Assembly: GCF_001542815.1 (NCBI RefSeq)
Contig: NZ_CP006992.1
Location: forward strand, 2,423,501 to 2,487,500
DNA length: 64,000 nucleotides
Direction of reading: 5' to 3'
Origin: Methylobacterium sp. AMS5
GTDB taxonomy: Bacteria > Pseudomonadota > Alphaproteobacteria > Rhizobiales > Beijerinckiaceae
The notes below the pieces were generated by a model. It was not told the DNA's origin. It did not search any database and saw nothing but the letters and a program-made list of their open reading frames with translations. Positions 1-8,597 of the stretch are shown here, piece by piece. Position 1 is the stretch's first letter. Every line of letters begins with the position of its first letter. A program made the position numbers and the translations under genes.

Positions 1-625
1 GGACATCCGTGCGGCTGCCGATGACCTGACGCAGCCGCCCGAAGAAGTCGGAGCGGTAGCGGGCGAGTTCCTGCACCCGCTGGGCGAGCGCCACGTTGAG
101 GCGGCTGCCGAGTTCGGCGATGCGGGCTTGGCTCTCCCGGTCGCGGGATTCGGAGGCCGCCAGCGCGTCTTCGAGCGCCGCGAGCTGTCGGCGCAGGGCA
201 CGGATCTGCTCGTTCAGAAGCTCGACCTGATTCTGGGCCCGCTGGGTCGCGCCGCGCTCGGCCGCGAGCTGGGCATCGACGTCGGCGCTCTTGCCCTGGG
301 CCGCCTCGCTGGCATCGGCGAGCGCCCGGAGCCGGTCGCGCTCGGCTTCCGTGGCGGTCAGGGTGTTGCGCAGGCCGGACGCCGCCTCTTCCTGGGCGCG
401 GCGGCCGGACCGCTCCAGCGCCAGCAGGTCGGTCAGGTCGGCGATCTGCCGGTTGAGGCGGGTCAGGACCGCATCGCGTCCCGTCAGCTCCTGCGAGAGG
501 AAGAACTGCCCCACCACGAAGACGGTGAGCAGGAAGACGACGGCGAGCAGGAGCGTTGCCAGCGCATCGACATAGCCCGGCCAGACGTTGAGGCTGCGCT
601 GCGCGCGCGCGCGGATCGACGCCAT
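1..625 (-). CDS. OmpA-type peptidoglycan-binding partner of a MotA/ExbB-like channel (C-terminus outside window)
   Basis: Partial: 208 codons from an ATG at 625 run off the left edge without a stop. The N-terminus has a short cytoplasmic stretch (MASIRARA...), one hydrophobic segment at about residues 20-42 (LATLLLAVVFLLTVFVVG), then a long Glu/Arg/Ala-rich coiled coil to the window edge (QIADLTDLLALERS, ERDRLRALAD). This is the shape of MotB/OmpA-like proteins whose missing C-terminus would bind peptidoglycan. It begins 4 bases after the stop of the MotA/TolQ/ExbB-like gene, so the two are surely co-transcribed and probably form a proton-driven channel/stator-like complex. The peptidoglycan-binding domain is inferred from family architecture, not seen. 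It could equally be a flagellum-independent envelope energiser. Confidence 0.75.
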   Translation of the reverse strand, partial: MASIRARAQRSLNVWPGYVDALATLLLAVVFLLTVFVVGQFFLSQELTGRDAVLTRLNRQIADLTDLLALERSGRRAQEEAASGLRNTLTATEAERDRLRALADASEAAQGKSADVDAQLAAERGATQRAQNQVELLNEQIRALRRQLAALEDALAASESRDRESQARIAELGSRLNVALAQRVQELARYRSDFFGRLRQVIGSRTDV

Positions 626-629
626 GCTC

Positions 630-1631
630 TCAGTTGACCTTCTCGCGCGCCAGCCGTTCGAGCACCTGCTTCAGCTCCCGCTCTCGGGCAGCCTGGGCCT
701 CGACCCAATCGCGGATCATCTGCTGCTCGGCGCGCATGTGCTGCACGAGCCCCTGGATGCCCTCGGCGAGGTTGGTCATGGCCTGGGTCGCACCTCGGCC
801 CCCGGCCCCCTCGGCGATGACGCCGCTCAGGCGGTCCACCGCCGCCTGCAACTCGCGGGCGACGGCGGGGTTGTGCTCCGGCGCCGGGCGTGCCGCGACG
901 GCGGCCGTGGCGACCGCCTGCTCCTCGCCGGAGACGAGCCAATCCTCCAGCTCGTTGTGGAAGCGCGAATGGGCCTGACCTGCCTGGAGGTCGAGGAAGC
1001 CGACGATCAGGGAGGAGGCGAGGCCGAACAGCGAGGCGGAGAAGGCGAGGCCGATGCCGGAGAGCGGCACGGCGAGTCCGCTCTTGAGTTCGTCGAACAT
1101 CACAGCCGCGTCGCCGCCGCCGCGCATGCCGCCGATCACCGAGCCCACCGCCGAGAGCGTCTCGATCAGGCCCCAGAAGGTGCCGAGCAGGCCGAGCAGG
1201 ATCAGGATGCCGGCGATGTAGCGCAGGATTTCGCGGCCCTCGTCGAGCCGCACGGCGGTGGTGTCGAGATGCGCGCGCGTGCTCGACAGCGTCATCCCCT
1301 CGCGCCGCGCCGCGATGGCGGGCAGCAGCGGCCCGAGCAGGGCCGGCCGGTCCTTCGGGTTCTGCCCGGCGGCGACCGCGTTGACGTAGCGCACCTCGCC
1401 AAACAGCCGCGTCACCTGCCCGAAGGCAAGCAGCACCGCGATCAGCAGCACGCCAAGGATCAGCCCGTTCAGGCCCGGATTGGCGAGGAAGGCCGGGGTG
1501 ATCTGCTTGTAGAGGACGAAGGCGAGAAAGCCCGCGAGCGCCAGGAACACCAGCATCCGCACCAGCGTCATGCCGGGCTTGGCGAGGGGAGGCATGTCGA
1601 GGGACGCGGAACGGGCCGCCATCGGGTCCAT
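630..1631 (-). CDS. MotA/TolQ/ExbB-family proton channel protein
   Basis: Predicted inner-membrane protein of 333 aa. The start chosen is the ATG at 1631 (MDPMAARSASLD); a longer TTG-started frame exists upstream but adds only Arg/Pro-rich sequence. Hydrophobic helices are visible at about residues 22-42 (TLVRMLVFLALAGFLAFVL), 54-74 (LNGLILGVLLIAVLLAFG), 135-160 (YIAGILILLGLLGTFWGLIE) and further on (GIGLAFSASLFGLASSLIVGF). The LGLLGTFWGLIETL and SGIGLAFSASLFGL stretches match the conserved pore-lining helices of MotA/TolQ/ExbB. The C-terminal third is hydrophilic and coiled-coil-like. It sits 4 bases upstream of an OmpA/MotB-like partner. This is probably the rhizobial-type flagella-independent channel pair; the driven process is not identifiable here. 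Confidence 0.85.
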   Translation of the reverse strand: MDPMAARSASLDMPPLAKPGMTLVRMLVFLALAGFLAFVLYKQITPAFLANPGLNGLILGVLLIAVLLAFGQVTRLFGEVRYVNAVAAGQNPKDRPALLGPLLPAIAARREGMTLSSTRAHLDTTAVRLDEGREILRYIAGILILLGLLGTFWGLIETLSAVGSVIGGMRGGGDAAVMFDELKSGLAVPLSGIGLAFSASLFGLASSLIVGFLDLQAGQAHSRFHNELEDWLVSGEEQAVATAAVAARPAPEHNPAVARELQAAVDRLSGVIAEGAGGRGATQAMTNLAEGIQGLVQHMRAEQQMIRDWVEAQAARERELKQVLERLAREKVN

Positions 1632-1935
1632 ACTCGTGTTGGGCCTGACGCCGGGACCGGCGGCACCGCTGTGTCGAAACCGGCGGCACTGTGGCGGCTC
1701 GGCCTGCCGCAATCAAGTCGCGGCCGATCGGGTAATCGGGCCAACGGCAGCCTTCCCTGGTCGCGAATCGTGGCAAGCCGTCCGATCTGTCGAGATCCGC
1801 CCGTGACCGATCATCCGGGAGCGGGCTCATGCGCCGTCGATGCGGACGGTGCACTCGCCCGCAAAGCCAGGCTTGCAAGCTAGGCAGAGACGTTAGACAG
1901 AAGCCGTGAGCCGTGTGGGTACAAGTGAGATCACG
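1632..1935. other. Intergenic region, no recognisable element
   Basis: About 300 bases between divergent genes. Open frames cross it, but all are shadows with no family resemblance. It must hold the promoter of the channel operon (minus) and of the 1936 gene (plus). I do not see a clear sigma-70 or sigma-54 match or a hairpin with a T-run. Confidence 0.4.
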
Positions 1936-2472
1936 ATGAAGAGGTTGGGTTGCCTTCCGATCGTCCTGATCACGGGCGCCTCGTTATGGCTAATTCTTCA
2001 GATCTACACGTCTGTTTGGCCTGTGGAGGAAGCTGTCGTGCCTCTTCCAATGGGTAATGCTGTTGCCCGCTTCCAAACGTGGGGAGGTGGATGGGGAACA
2101 CTGCCTTTTGTTCTGCGTGTAGACACTCCACGCGGAACGATATCGACGAAGCTATGGGCGGATTGGGGGCCGGCTGGCGAAATCAATTTGTATCAAACAT
2201 CCGAGAATTGGCTTGTTGGCATAGGTGGCGGCGGTGAAACTATCGTTATCGACGTCATGAGTGCGTCGGGGCCGAGGGTTGTGATTGGCGAGGAGCAGAA
2301 AACAACAAACGACGAGAATTGGAAATATCTAGGAATTGCTTTTAGAAGTGTTTTTGCTACCCCCGAGTCAGTGCCCGAATGTATAGCATTGCTTGGAGCT
2401 GGGTATACACCGTATAGGAAAAAGTTCCAAGTCGATCATTCCTGCTCATGGCCGATTCGTAAGGATTCGTAG
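1936..2472 (+). CDS. Hypothetical membrane-anchored protein, low-GC orphan
   Basis: 178 aa from the ATG at 1936 (MKRLGCLPIVLITGAS); a GTG at 1906 would add ten residues without hydrophobic character. Residues 5-25 form one signal-anchor-like hydrophobic segment, followed by a soluble domain rich in Trp, Gly and aromatic residues (WGGGWGTLPFVLRVDTPRG, WLVGIGGGGETIVIDVM). The C-terminus has two Cys (PECIALL, HSCSWP). Base composition is clearly lower in GC than either neighbour and codon choice is looser, which suggests acquisition or a rapidly evolving orphan. No family is recognised. Upstream sequence has only a weak AGTGAG-like ribosome binding site. It probably acts at the membrane or in the periplasm. 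Confidence 0.6.
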   Translation: MKRLGCLPIVLITGASLWLILQIYTSVWPVEEAVVPLPMGNAVARFQTWGGGWGTLPFVLRVDTPRGTISTKLWADWGPAGEINLYQTSENWLVGIGGGGETIVIDVMSASGPRVVIGEEQKTTNDENWKYLGIAFRSVFATPESVPECIALLGAGYTPYRKKFQVDHSCSWPIRKDS

Positions 2473-2583
2473 AGCCGTCATTGAAGGATCTATCGAACGA
2501 CATTTGAGTAAAGGGCCGGATTCCAATGGTATTTTTTTGAGAGCTTCGAGGAGTAGCTCTCTGGACATACGATAGGCGCGGCC

Positions 2584-3405
2584 TCAATCCCATTCGCGCG
2601 GCCAGGTCTCTTCCAGATGCGGTCCGAGGCGCACGGCCCAGACCCGCTTGGCCAGCCCCGTCGCGTCGTCAGTCTCGACCGCGATGCCGCACAAGGTGCC
2701 CTCGCCGGTGGCCGCCTCGAGCCGTGAGCCCGGCGTCTTCTGAAGGAAGCGGCGCACCGGCTCGTCCTTCTGCATGCCGAGCACGGAATCGTAGTCGCCG
2801 CACATCCCGGCATCCGACAGGTAGGCGGTGCCGCCCGGCAGGATGCGGTGATCGGCGGTCGGCGCATGGGTGTGGGTGCCGACGACGAGGCTCGCGCGGC
2901 CGTCGAGGAAATGCCCCATGGCCTGCTTCTCGCTGGTGGCCTCGGCGTGCATGTCGACGATCACCGCATCCGCCGCCGCGCCGAGCGGGCAGGCATCGAG
3001 TTCCCGGTCGGCCGCGGCGAAGGGGTCGTCGAGCGGGTCGAGATAGATCCGGCCCATCACGTTGACGACGAGGACACGCCCCCCGCGGGGCGTCTCGATC
3101 ACGGTGGCACCCCGGCCCGGTGTGCCGGGCGGGTAGTTCGCCGGGCGGATCAGACGCGGCTGGCGGGCGATGAAGACGAGCGCCTCGCGCTGGTCGAACG
3201 AGTGGTTGCCGAGGGTCACCGCGTCGGCGCCGGCCTGGAGGATCTCGTCGCAGATCGATTCGGTGATGCCGAAACCGCCGGCCGCGTTCTCGCCGTTGAT
3301 GACGACGCAATCGAGACGCCAGCGCTCGCGTAAGGACGGAAGACGTTCGGTGACGGCGTAGCGGCCGGGACGTCCGACGATGTCGCCGAGGAAGAGGATG
3401 CGCAT
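2584..3405 (-). CDS. YmdB-family metallophosphoesterase
   Basis: 273 aa, matching the usual YmdB length (about 265). The dinuclear-metal signature is complete: GDIVG near the N-terminus, NGENAAGGFG, GNHSFD, then DMHAEATSEK and GTHTHAPTAD, ending with SDAGMCG. Family members hydrolyse 2',3'-cyclic nucleotide phosphodiesters and, in Bacillus, influence biofilm and motility decisions; the alphaproteobacterial role is not established. In many Hyphomicrobiales this gene lies next to 5-formyl-THF cyclo-ligase, as here (65 bases downstream of fthC on the same strand). Start is the ATG at 3405 (MRILFLGDIVG), which places the first metal ligand in the usual position. Predicted cytoplasmic. Confidence 0.9.
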   Translation of the reverse strand: MRILFLGDIVGRPGRYAVTERLPSLRERWRLDCVVINGENAAGGFGITESICDEILQAGADAVTLGNHSFDQREALVFIARQPRLIRPANYPPGTPGRGATVIETPRGGRVLVVNVMGRIYLDPLDDPFAAADRELDACPLGAAADAVIVDMHAEATSEKQAMGHFLDGRASLVVGTHTHAPTADHRILPGGTAYLSDAGMCGDYDSVLGMQKDEPVRRFLQKTPGSRLEAATGEGTLCGIAVETDDATGLAKRVWAVRLGPHLEETWPREWD

Positions 3406-3470
3406 GCAGCATCGGCCCGAAAGATGGTCGCCGGCGTCTCGGAAGAGCCGATGCGAGCGAAATGAAAGGT

Positions 3471-4061
3471 CTAGCTTTCCCGGAGCGGCACGGGACCGGC
3501 CTCGGTCACGAGATGGTCGAGCGGGCGGTCATGCGGCTCGGTCGGGACCTGCGCGATCTCCTGAACGGAGAAGGCGATGCCGACGGTCAGCACCGGGCCG
3601 TTCTTCGAGAGCCGCTCGATCGCCTGATCGTAATAGCCCGCGCCGTAGCCGATGCGCTGGCCCGCGCGGTCGAAGGCGGCGAGCGGCACGATCAGGGCGG
3701 TGGGGTCGAGCGGGGGAAGGTCATCGCGGGGCTCGCTGAGGCCGAAGCCGCCGGTCACCAGTTCCTCGCCCGCGCGCCATTCGCGGAAGACGAGGCCCTG
3801 CTTGGTGACCTTCGGCAGCGCGACTCGCTGGCCGCGGGCGAACAGGCGCTCGATCAGCGGGCGCGGGTCGATCTCGGAGCGGATCGGCCAGAAGGCGCCG
3901 ACCAGCGGCGCCTCGGCCAGCTCGGGAATGGCCGCGATGGTCTCGGCGGCGCGCAGCGAGCCGGCCTTGCGGATCTCGGGCGAGAGCGCGTCGCGGCGGC
4001 TGAGTGCCTCGGCGCGGAGGCTCGCCTTCAGGGAGCGTTCGGGAGAAGAGTGCGGAGCCAC
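3471..4061 (-). CDS. fthC: 5-formyltetrahydrofolate cyclo-ligase
   Basis: 196 aa. Converts 5-formyl-THF to 5,10-methenyl-THF with ATP, salvaging an inhibitory folate by-product. The family signature GYGAGYYDQAIERL is present near residue 140, with the typical FWPIRSEIDPRPLI segment in the N-terminal half and LIVPLAAFDRAGQRIGYG before the signature. It lies directly downstream of a 6S RNA and zapA on the same strand. The zapA-ssrS-fthC order is a widespread proteobacterial arrangement (ygfE/zapA-ssrS-ygfA in E. coli). Co-transcription with 6S RNA is likely. C1-folate turnover should be high if the host is a methylotroph, but that is inference. Confidence 0.93.
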   Translation of the reverse strand: MAPHSSPERSLKASLRAEALSRRDALSPEIRKAGSLRAAETIAAIPELAEAPLVGAFWPIRSEIDPRPLIERLFARGQRVALPKVTKQGLVFREWRAGEELVTGGFGLSEPRDDLPPLDPTALIVPLAAFDRAGQRIGYGAGYYDQAIERLSKNGPVLTVGIAFSVQEIAQVPTEPHDRPLDHLVTEAGPVPLRES

Positions 4062-4094
4062 TTGAGCCGTTGGAGTGTCGATCCCGGGAAACCT

Positions 4095-4235
4095 ACAGTG
4101 TAGGTGGGCGCCGTGTTGGCCAAGTCCACGGACGAGGCCAGTGACAGCTCCCTGGGGAGTCGATAAGGCCCCGGGGAAAGTTCTCCTGACGAACTCTGCA
4201 GCCCCGCCCGCCAGAGATAGACGCGCTCGCGTCCC
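4095..4235 (-). ncRNA. ssrS: 6S RNA (approximate ends)
   Basis: Read on the minus strand, the gene-free stretch between zapA and fthC contains a GGGGCCTTATCGACTCCCC centre that looks like the open bulge flanked by pairing arms, then GGGAGCTGTCACTGGCCTCG, and near the 3' end GGCGCCCACCTAC. These fit what I remember of alphaproteobacterial 6S RNA, a sigma-70 holoenzyme decoy that mimics an open promoter. The zapA-ssrS-fthC position is the classical one. The ends are estimates: 3' near the CACCTAC motif, which is followed by a small ACCTAC/GTAGGT hairpin. A covariance-model search (Rfam 6S) would settle ends and identity. Confidence 0.75.
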
Positions 4236-4319
4236 GGCGCCAGGGGCGATCGCGTCACGCCTCAGATAATTCGAAGCCGGCGCGACGATCCGGCCAACCT
4301 CGGGAGGTCCGCGCCCCGG

Positions 4320-4691
4320 TCAGCCGCCGCGCTCGGCCTCGCCCTTGCCACCGGAGGGGGCGCCCGGCTGACCCGCCAGCGCCCGCGCCAGCCGGTCGAT
4401 CCGCTCGGCGGCGATGCCGACACCGCTCGCGAGCCGGGCCTGATCCGCCACGCCCTGGGCCGCGTGCTGCTCCAGGTCGGCGATGCGGCGGCGCGCTTCG
4501 AGCAACTCGTCGGCCAGCGTCAGCGAGGCCATGACGTGGAGGCGCATGTCGCCGATCTCGCCGAAGGTGCCGCGCATCTCGGTGACACGGTCGTCGAAGT
4601 TCTTGGCCAGAGCCGCGAGATGGTCCTCCTCGCCGGGGCCGCAGGCCATCCGGTAGCTCTTGCCCGCGATGGTGACGTTGACGTGCGGCAT
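4320..4691 (-). CDS. zapA: Cell division protein ZapA
   Basis: 123 aa. The N-terminal domain [25 protein letters not shown] matches the ZapA beta-hairpin fold, and [15 protein letters not shown] then [24 protein letters not shown] form the helix and coiled coil that dimerise the protein. Family role: binds FtsZ and bundles protofilaments at midcell. The Gly/Pro/Ser-rich C-terminal tail ([12 protein letters not shown]) is probably disordered. It lies 23 bases after a DUF4164-like coiled-coil gene and upstream of 6S RNA, the standard Hyphomicrobiales neighbourhood. Confidence 0.9.
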   Translation of the reverse strand: MPHVNVTIAGKSYRMACGPGEEDHLAALAKNFDDRVTEMRGTFGEIGDMRLHVMASLTLADELLEARRRIADLEQHAAQGVADQARLASGVGIAAERIDRLARALAGQPGAPSGGKGEAERGG

Positions 4692-4714
4692 CCGCGTTTG
4701 AACCTGACTCGAAC

Positions 4715-5047
4715 TCAGCGCCCGGACGGGCCGGACAGCACGTCTTCCACCGTCTCGATGGCGCGATCGAGGCGGCGGTTGACCTCGCCGGTGGTCGAAT
4801 TCATCCGGGCGAGCCGCGCGCCCGCCGCATCGAGTTCGGCGGCGAGCCGCACCCGATCCTCCTCCAGCAGGGCGAACTCCGTCTCCCGGTCGCCGCGGCT
4901 GCGCTCGGCTTCGAGCTTGCGGGCCACCGCCGTCTCGAGCAGCGCCAGCGCCGTGTCGAGCCGGTGCAGCGCCTCTTCCAGCCCGACGCCGTCCTGCCTT
5001 CTGCCCTGCGCTGCCTTCGTATCCGCTCGCGCCATATCTCGCGCCAT
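4715..5047 (-). CDS. DUF4164-like small coiled-coil protein
   Basis: 110 aa from the ATG at 5047 ([15 protein letters not shown]); an open frame continues upstream to 5212, but that part is Arg-rich and without family character. Almost the whole protein is predicted coiled coil ([39 protein letters not shown]). The position directly upstream of zapA on the same strand is where Hyphomicrobiales carry a DUF4164 protein. Function unknown; co-conservation with zapA suggests a divisome or cytoskeletal accessory. A shorter start at 5035 (second Met) is possible. Confidence 0.75.
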   Translation of the reverse strand: MARDMARADTKAAQGRRQDGVGLEEALHRLDTALALLETAVARKLEAERSRGDRETEFALLEEDRVRLAAELDAAGARLARMNSTTGEVNRRLDRAIETVEDVLSGPSGR

Positions 5048-5510
5048 CTCCACCCGTCGGTTGCTAACCCCATCGGAGCCGGCCACGAAACGCGTCCCGC
5101 GCCGCGACGGCCAGAACGCAAACGGCCGGCGGCGGAAGGACTTTCGCGGTACTCCGAACCCGCGCTGCGAACAGGTTTCAGCCAAGCGCATTCGAAATTC
5201 CAGACAATTCACAGGCTTGCCCCCGATCTTTGACAGCCTCGGGCGCCATGTTAGAGAGCCGGCGCCCGGCTCCGATCCCCCGGCGCGGGGCCGCCCTACG
5301 GATTCTCAAGACCGTGACTTTCTCCGGCTCCCCGCTCAGACCGTCCGCCGACCGGACGTCTGCGGGCCGCCTCACGGTTCATCCCCCGTTCAGTGCCGCC
5401 CCGCTTGGAGCGGTCTCGCCTTCATCGGGCACCGCGCGCGGAAGCCGCCGGCTGGCCCGACCGTTGTCCCATCGGCGCGCGGGTGCGCCCCATTTCGAAG
5501 GAGTCACGCC
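5048..5510. other. Divergent intergenic region upstream of gap
   Basis: About 460 bases between the DUF4164 gene (minus) and gap (plus). No convincing gene: the open frames here are continuations of neighbouring frames without family signal. In related genomes a transketolase gene often occupies the start of this cluster; none is present here. It should hold the promoters of both operons. The gap ribosome binding site GAAGGAG is at 5497-5503. Confidence 0.45.
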
Positions 5511-6518
5511 GTGACCGTCAAGGTTGCCATCAACGGGTTCGGGCGCATCGGCCGTAACGTGCTGCGCGCCATCATCGAAGCCGGCCGCACCGATATCGAG
5601 GTCGTCGCGATCAACGATCTCGGCCCGGTCGAGACCAATGCCCACTTGCTGCGCTACGATTCCGTGCATGGCCGCTTTCCGGCCGAGGTCGCGGTCGAGG
5701 GCGACGACATCGTCATCAACGGCAAGCGTATCCGCGTCACCGCCGTGCGCAACCCGGCCGAGCTGCCCCACCGCGATCTGGGCGTCGACATCGCGCTGGA
5801 ATGCACCGGCATCTTCACCTCGAAGGACAAGGCGAAGGCCCATCTCGACGCCGGCGCCAAGCGCGTGCTCGTCTCGGCGCCCGCCGACGGCGCCGACCTC
5901 ACGGTCGTCTACGGCGTGAACCACGACAAGCTCACGGGTGAGCACCTCGTCGTGTCCAACGCCTCCTGCACCACGAACTGCCTCGCGCCGGTGGCACAGG
6001 TGCTGAACGATACGGTGGGGATCGAGCGCGGTTTCATGACCACGATCCACTCCTACACCAACGACCAGCCCTCGCTCGACCAGATGCACAAGGATCTCTA
6101 CCGCGCCCGCGCCGCGGCGCTCTCGATGATCCCGACCTCGACGGGTGCGGCCAAGGCCGTCGGCCTCGTCCTGCCGGAGCTGAAGGGCAAGCTCGACGGC
6201 ACCGCGATCCGCGTGCCGACCCCGAACGTCTCGGCGGTCGATCTCGTGTTCACGGCCAAGCGCGCGACCTCGGTCCAGGAGATCAACGACGCGATCAAGG
6301 CAGCGGCCGCCGGCCCGCTCAAGGGCGTGCTCGGCGTGACCGACCGGCCGAACGTGTCGATCGACTTCAACCACGATCCGCACTCGTCCACCTTCCACCT
6401 CGACCAGACCAAGGTCATGGACGGCACCTTCGTGCGCATCCTGTCCTGGTACGACAACGAGTGGGGCTTCTCGAACCGCATGGCCGACACCGCCGTGGCC
6501 ATGGCCAAGCTGATCTGA
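5511..6518 (+). CDS. gap: Type I glyceraldehyde-3-phosphate dehydrogenase
   Basis: 335 aa. NAD-dependent phosphorylating GAPDH of glycolysis/gluconeogenesis. Start is the GTG at 5511: a GAAGGAG ribosome binding site sits 7 bases upstream and it gives the canonical N-terminus [16 protein letters not shown] (Rossmann fold). Although the frame is open far upstream, only this start fits. The active-site segment SNASCTTNC puts the catalytic Cys at residue 153, and the partner His is in [11 protein letters not shown] near residue 180. The C-terminus has the expected [13 protein letters not shown]. It is followed by a very strong hairpin (6540-6570), a small membrane protein gene, and pgk, so the cluster encodes consecutive lower-glycolytic/Calvin-type steps. 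Cytoplasmic tetramer by family knowledge. Confidence 0.96.
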   Translation: MTVKVAINGFGRIGRNVLRAIIEAGRTDIEVVAINDLGPVETNAHLLRYDSVHGRFPAEVAVEGDDIVINGKRIRVTAVRNPAELPHRDLGVDIALECTGIFTSKDKAKAHLDAGAKRVLVSAPADGADLTVVYGVNHDKLTGEHLVVSNASCTTNCLAPVAQVLNDTVGIERGFMTTIHSYTNDQPSLDQMHKDLYRARAAALSMIPTSTGAAKAVGLVLPELKGKLDGTAIRVPTPNVSAVDLVFTAKRATSVQEINDAIKAAAAGPLKGVLGVTDRPNVSIDFNHDPHSSTFHLDQTKVMDGTFVRILSWYDNEWGFSNRMADTAVAMAKLI

Positions 6519-6539
6519 CGCACTAGCTACGCCTGACGA

Positions 6540-6576
6540 GGGGCGGCCGGCCGTTCGGGCCGGCCGCCCCGATTGT
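6540..6576 (+). terminator. Strong hairpin after gap
   Basis: GGGGCGGCCGGCC pairs with GGCCGGCCGCCCC across a five-base loop (6540-6552 / 6558-6570), followed by GATTGTCTT. The stem is perfect and very GC-rich, but the T-tract is interrupted. It may terminate, partly terminate, or protect the 3' end of gap mRNA relative to the downstream pgk-fba genes. Confidence 0.65.
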
Positions 6577-6597
6577 CTTCGAGTTCCCATAGAGTAC

Positions 6598-6663
6598 CTC
6601 ACGAAACTCCCGCTGACCGACCGCCTCTCGCCTGCCGTGACGGTGAAGCGAGAGTTTCGTGAG
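6598..6663. repeat. Perfect 12-bp inverted repeat with 42-nt spacer
   Basis: CTCACGAAACTC at 6598-6609 is exactly matched by GAGTTTCGTGAG at 6652-6663. It lies in the 5' region of the small protein gene at 6712, between gap and pgk. It could be a long-looped RNA hairpin in the leader or paired operator half-sites. It has no T-run, so it is not a terminator. Confidence 0.6.
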
Positions 6664-6711
6664 AGACACTCAGGCGAGCCCGGCTCGCCGAAGCTTCAAG
6701 GTGCGTACGCG

Positions 6712-7230
6712 ATGACCGAAACCTCGCCGGCCAAGCCTTCCGGGACCGATTTCATCCCCGCCCCGTCTTCCTCCTCCGCGCCGCCCGCCGCCGTGACGCC
6801 CGCCGCCGCGCCGCCGACCATCGGCAAGGCCGAGCTGTCTGCCTCCGGCGCCGTCAACCACGCCGACCAGCTCGCCCGCATCGAGGACAAGACCGCGCGC
6901 ATCGAGGACAAGTACGCCCGCTCCGAGGCGCTGCTCTCGCGCGTCGAGGAAAAGGTCGAGACGGCCTCGACCCGGATGAACGACGCCGCCCGGCAGGTCG
7001 ACCTCTCGTCCCTGCGCAGCGAAGTCCGCACCCTGTCCGACCGGGTCGGCCGCCTGCCCGGCACCGGTGCCCTCGTTCTCACCGCCATCATCACCGCCGT
7101 GCTCACGGTCGCGCTGATGGTCGCCGTGCAGCGGCTGAACCTCGACCGGATGCTGCCGCACAGCCTCGACGGCAAGAGCCAGACCCAGAGCCAGACGACC
7201 CCCGCCAATCCTCCTGCCTCCAACCCGTAG
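6712..7230 (+). CDS. Hypothetical single-pass membrane protein with coiled coil
   Basis: 172 aa from the ATG at 6712 (MTETSPAKPSG); an earlier in-frame start at 6637 falls inside an inverted repeat and is less likely. Order of features: Pro/Ala/Ser-rich disordered N-terminus (about 1-45), a charged coiled coil (QLARIEDKTARIEDKYARSE) with a near-exact short repeat, then one transmembrane helix near residues 118-140 (GALVLTAIITAVLTVALMVAV), and a Gln/Ser/Pro-rich tail. No known family is recognised. It sits 15 bases before pgk and is probably co-transcribed with it, although nothing ties it to carbon metabolism. It may be a lineage-specific envelope protein. Confidence 0.65.
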   Translation: MTETSPAKPSGTDFIPAPSSSSAPPAAVTPAAAPPTIGKAELSASGAVNHADQLARIEDKTARIEDKYARSEALLSRVEEKVETASTRMNDAARQVDLSSLRSEVRTLSDRVGRLPGTGALVLTAIITAVLTVALMVAVQRLNLDRMLPHSLDGKSQTQSQTTPANPPASNP

Positions 7231-7245
7231 AAATCAGACGCCGCC

Positions 7246-8448
7246 ATGACGGATTTCCGCACCCTCGACGATGCCGGCCCGCTCCCCGGCAAGCGCGTGC
7301 TGCTGCGCGTCGATCTCAACGTGCCGATGGAGAGCGGACGCGTCACCGACGCGACCCGGATCGAGCGCGTGGTGCCGACGATCCGCGAGATCGCCGATGC
7401 GGGCGGGCGGGTGATCCTGCTGGCGCATTTCGGCCGCCCCAAGGGCAAGCCGGACCCGAAGGACTCGCTCAAGCCCATCCTCTCGACGCTTTCGGAGAAG
7501 CTCGGGCGGCCGGTGGCGTTCGGTGAGGATTGCGTCGGCGAGGCTGCCGCTTCCGCCGTCGCGTCGCTCAAGGACGGCGACGTGCTCCTCCTCGAAAACA
7601 CCCGCTATCACGCGGGCGAGGAGAAGAACGATCCCGACTTCGCCAAGGCGCTCGCCCGGAACGGCGACATCTACGTCAACGAGGCGTTCTCCGCCGCCCA
7701 CCGCGCGCATGCCTCGACGGAAGGGCTCGCCCGCCTGCTGCCTGCCTATGCCGGCCGCCTGATGCAGGCCGAACTCGATGCCCTGACCAAGGGGCTCGAG
7801 GCTCCGGCCCGCCCGGTCATCGCCATCGTCGGCGGCGCCAAGGTCTCGACCAAGATCGACCTGCTCGAAAACCTCGTCGCCAAGGTCGACATGCTGGTGA
7901 TCGGCGGCGGCATGGCCAACACCTTCCTGCACGCGCAGGGCAAGGATGTCGGCAAGTCGCTCTGTGAGAAGGATCTCGCCGAGACCGCCAAGCGCATCCT
8001 GGCCGCGGCCAAGGAGAAGAACTGCACCATCATCCTGCCGGTCGATGCGCTGGTGGCCCGCGAGTTCAAGGCCAATGCCGAGAACGAGACCGTACCGGTC
8101 GATGCCGTGCCCTCCGACGCGATGATCCTCGATGTCGGCGCCTCCTCGATCGCCACGATCGACGGCGCCATCGAGGAAGCCCGGACGCTGGTCTGGAACG
8201 GCCCGCTCGGCGCCTTCGAGCTGACGCCGTTCGACACGGGCACGGTCGCGGTCGCCCAGCACGCCGCCCGGCGGACCAGGGCCGGCCAGCTCGTCAGCGT
8301 CGCCGGCGGCGGCGACACGGTGGCGGCCCTCAACCATGCGGGCGTGGGCGAGGACTTCTCCTACGTCTCGACGGCGGGCGGCGCCTTCCTCGAATGGCTG
8401 GAGGGCAAGGCGCTGCCCGGCGTCGAGGCGCTGCGCGCGCAGGGCTGA
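7246..8448 (+). CDS. pgk: Phosphoglycerate kinase
   Basis: 400 aa, normal family length. Interconverts 1,3-bisphosphoglycerate/ADP and 3-phosphoglycerate/ATP. Visible signatures: RVDLNVPM near residue 20, LAHFGRPKG (substrate-binding Arg), [29 protein letters not shown] and GGGMANTF in the hinge/nucleotide region, [10 protein letters not shown], and the C-terminal GGGDTVAAL. The start ATG at 7246 follows the membrane-protein gene by 15 bases. Part of the gap-pgk-fba cluster; in a methylotroph these enzymes would mainly run gluconeogenically, which is inference. Cytoplasmic. Confidence 0.97.
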   Translation: MTDFRTLDDAGPLPGKRVLLRVDLNVPMESGRVTDATRIERVVPTIREIADAGGRVILLAHFGRPKGKPDPKDSLKPILSTLSEKLGRPVAFGEDCVGEAAASAVASLKDGDVLLLENTRYHAGEEKNDPDFAKALARNGDIYVNEAFSAAHRAHASTEGLARLLPAYAGRLMQAELDALTKGLEAPARPVIAIVGGAKVSTKIDLLENLVAKVDMLVIGGGMANTFLHAQGKDVGKSLCEKDLAETAKRILAAAKEKNCTIILPVDALVAREFKANAENETVPVDAVPSDAMILDVGASSIATIDGAIEEARTLVWNGPLGAFELTPFDTGTVAVAQHAARRTRAGQLVSVAGGGDTVAALNHAGVGEDFSYVSTAGGAFLEWLEGKALPGVEALRAQG

Positions 8449-8597
8449 GGCCGGATCGGCCGCAGCGCGACGCGGGCGGCGGCGACAAACCCGCGCATAT
8501 TTCAGCGCCGGGCCGCAGGCTGGCGGCACCGGCGCACCTATATAGGCCGCAGCAAGGGACAGGCCCGGCTGAGGCCGCATCGCACGAGGATCGAACC

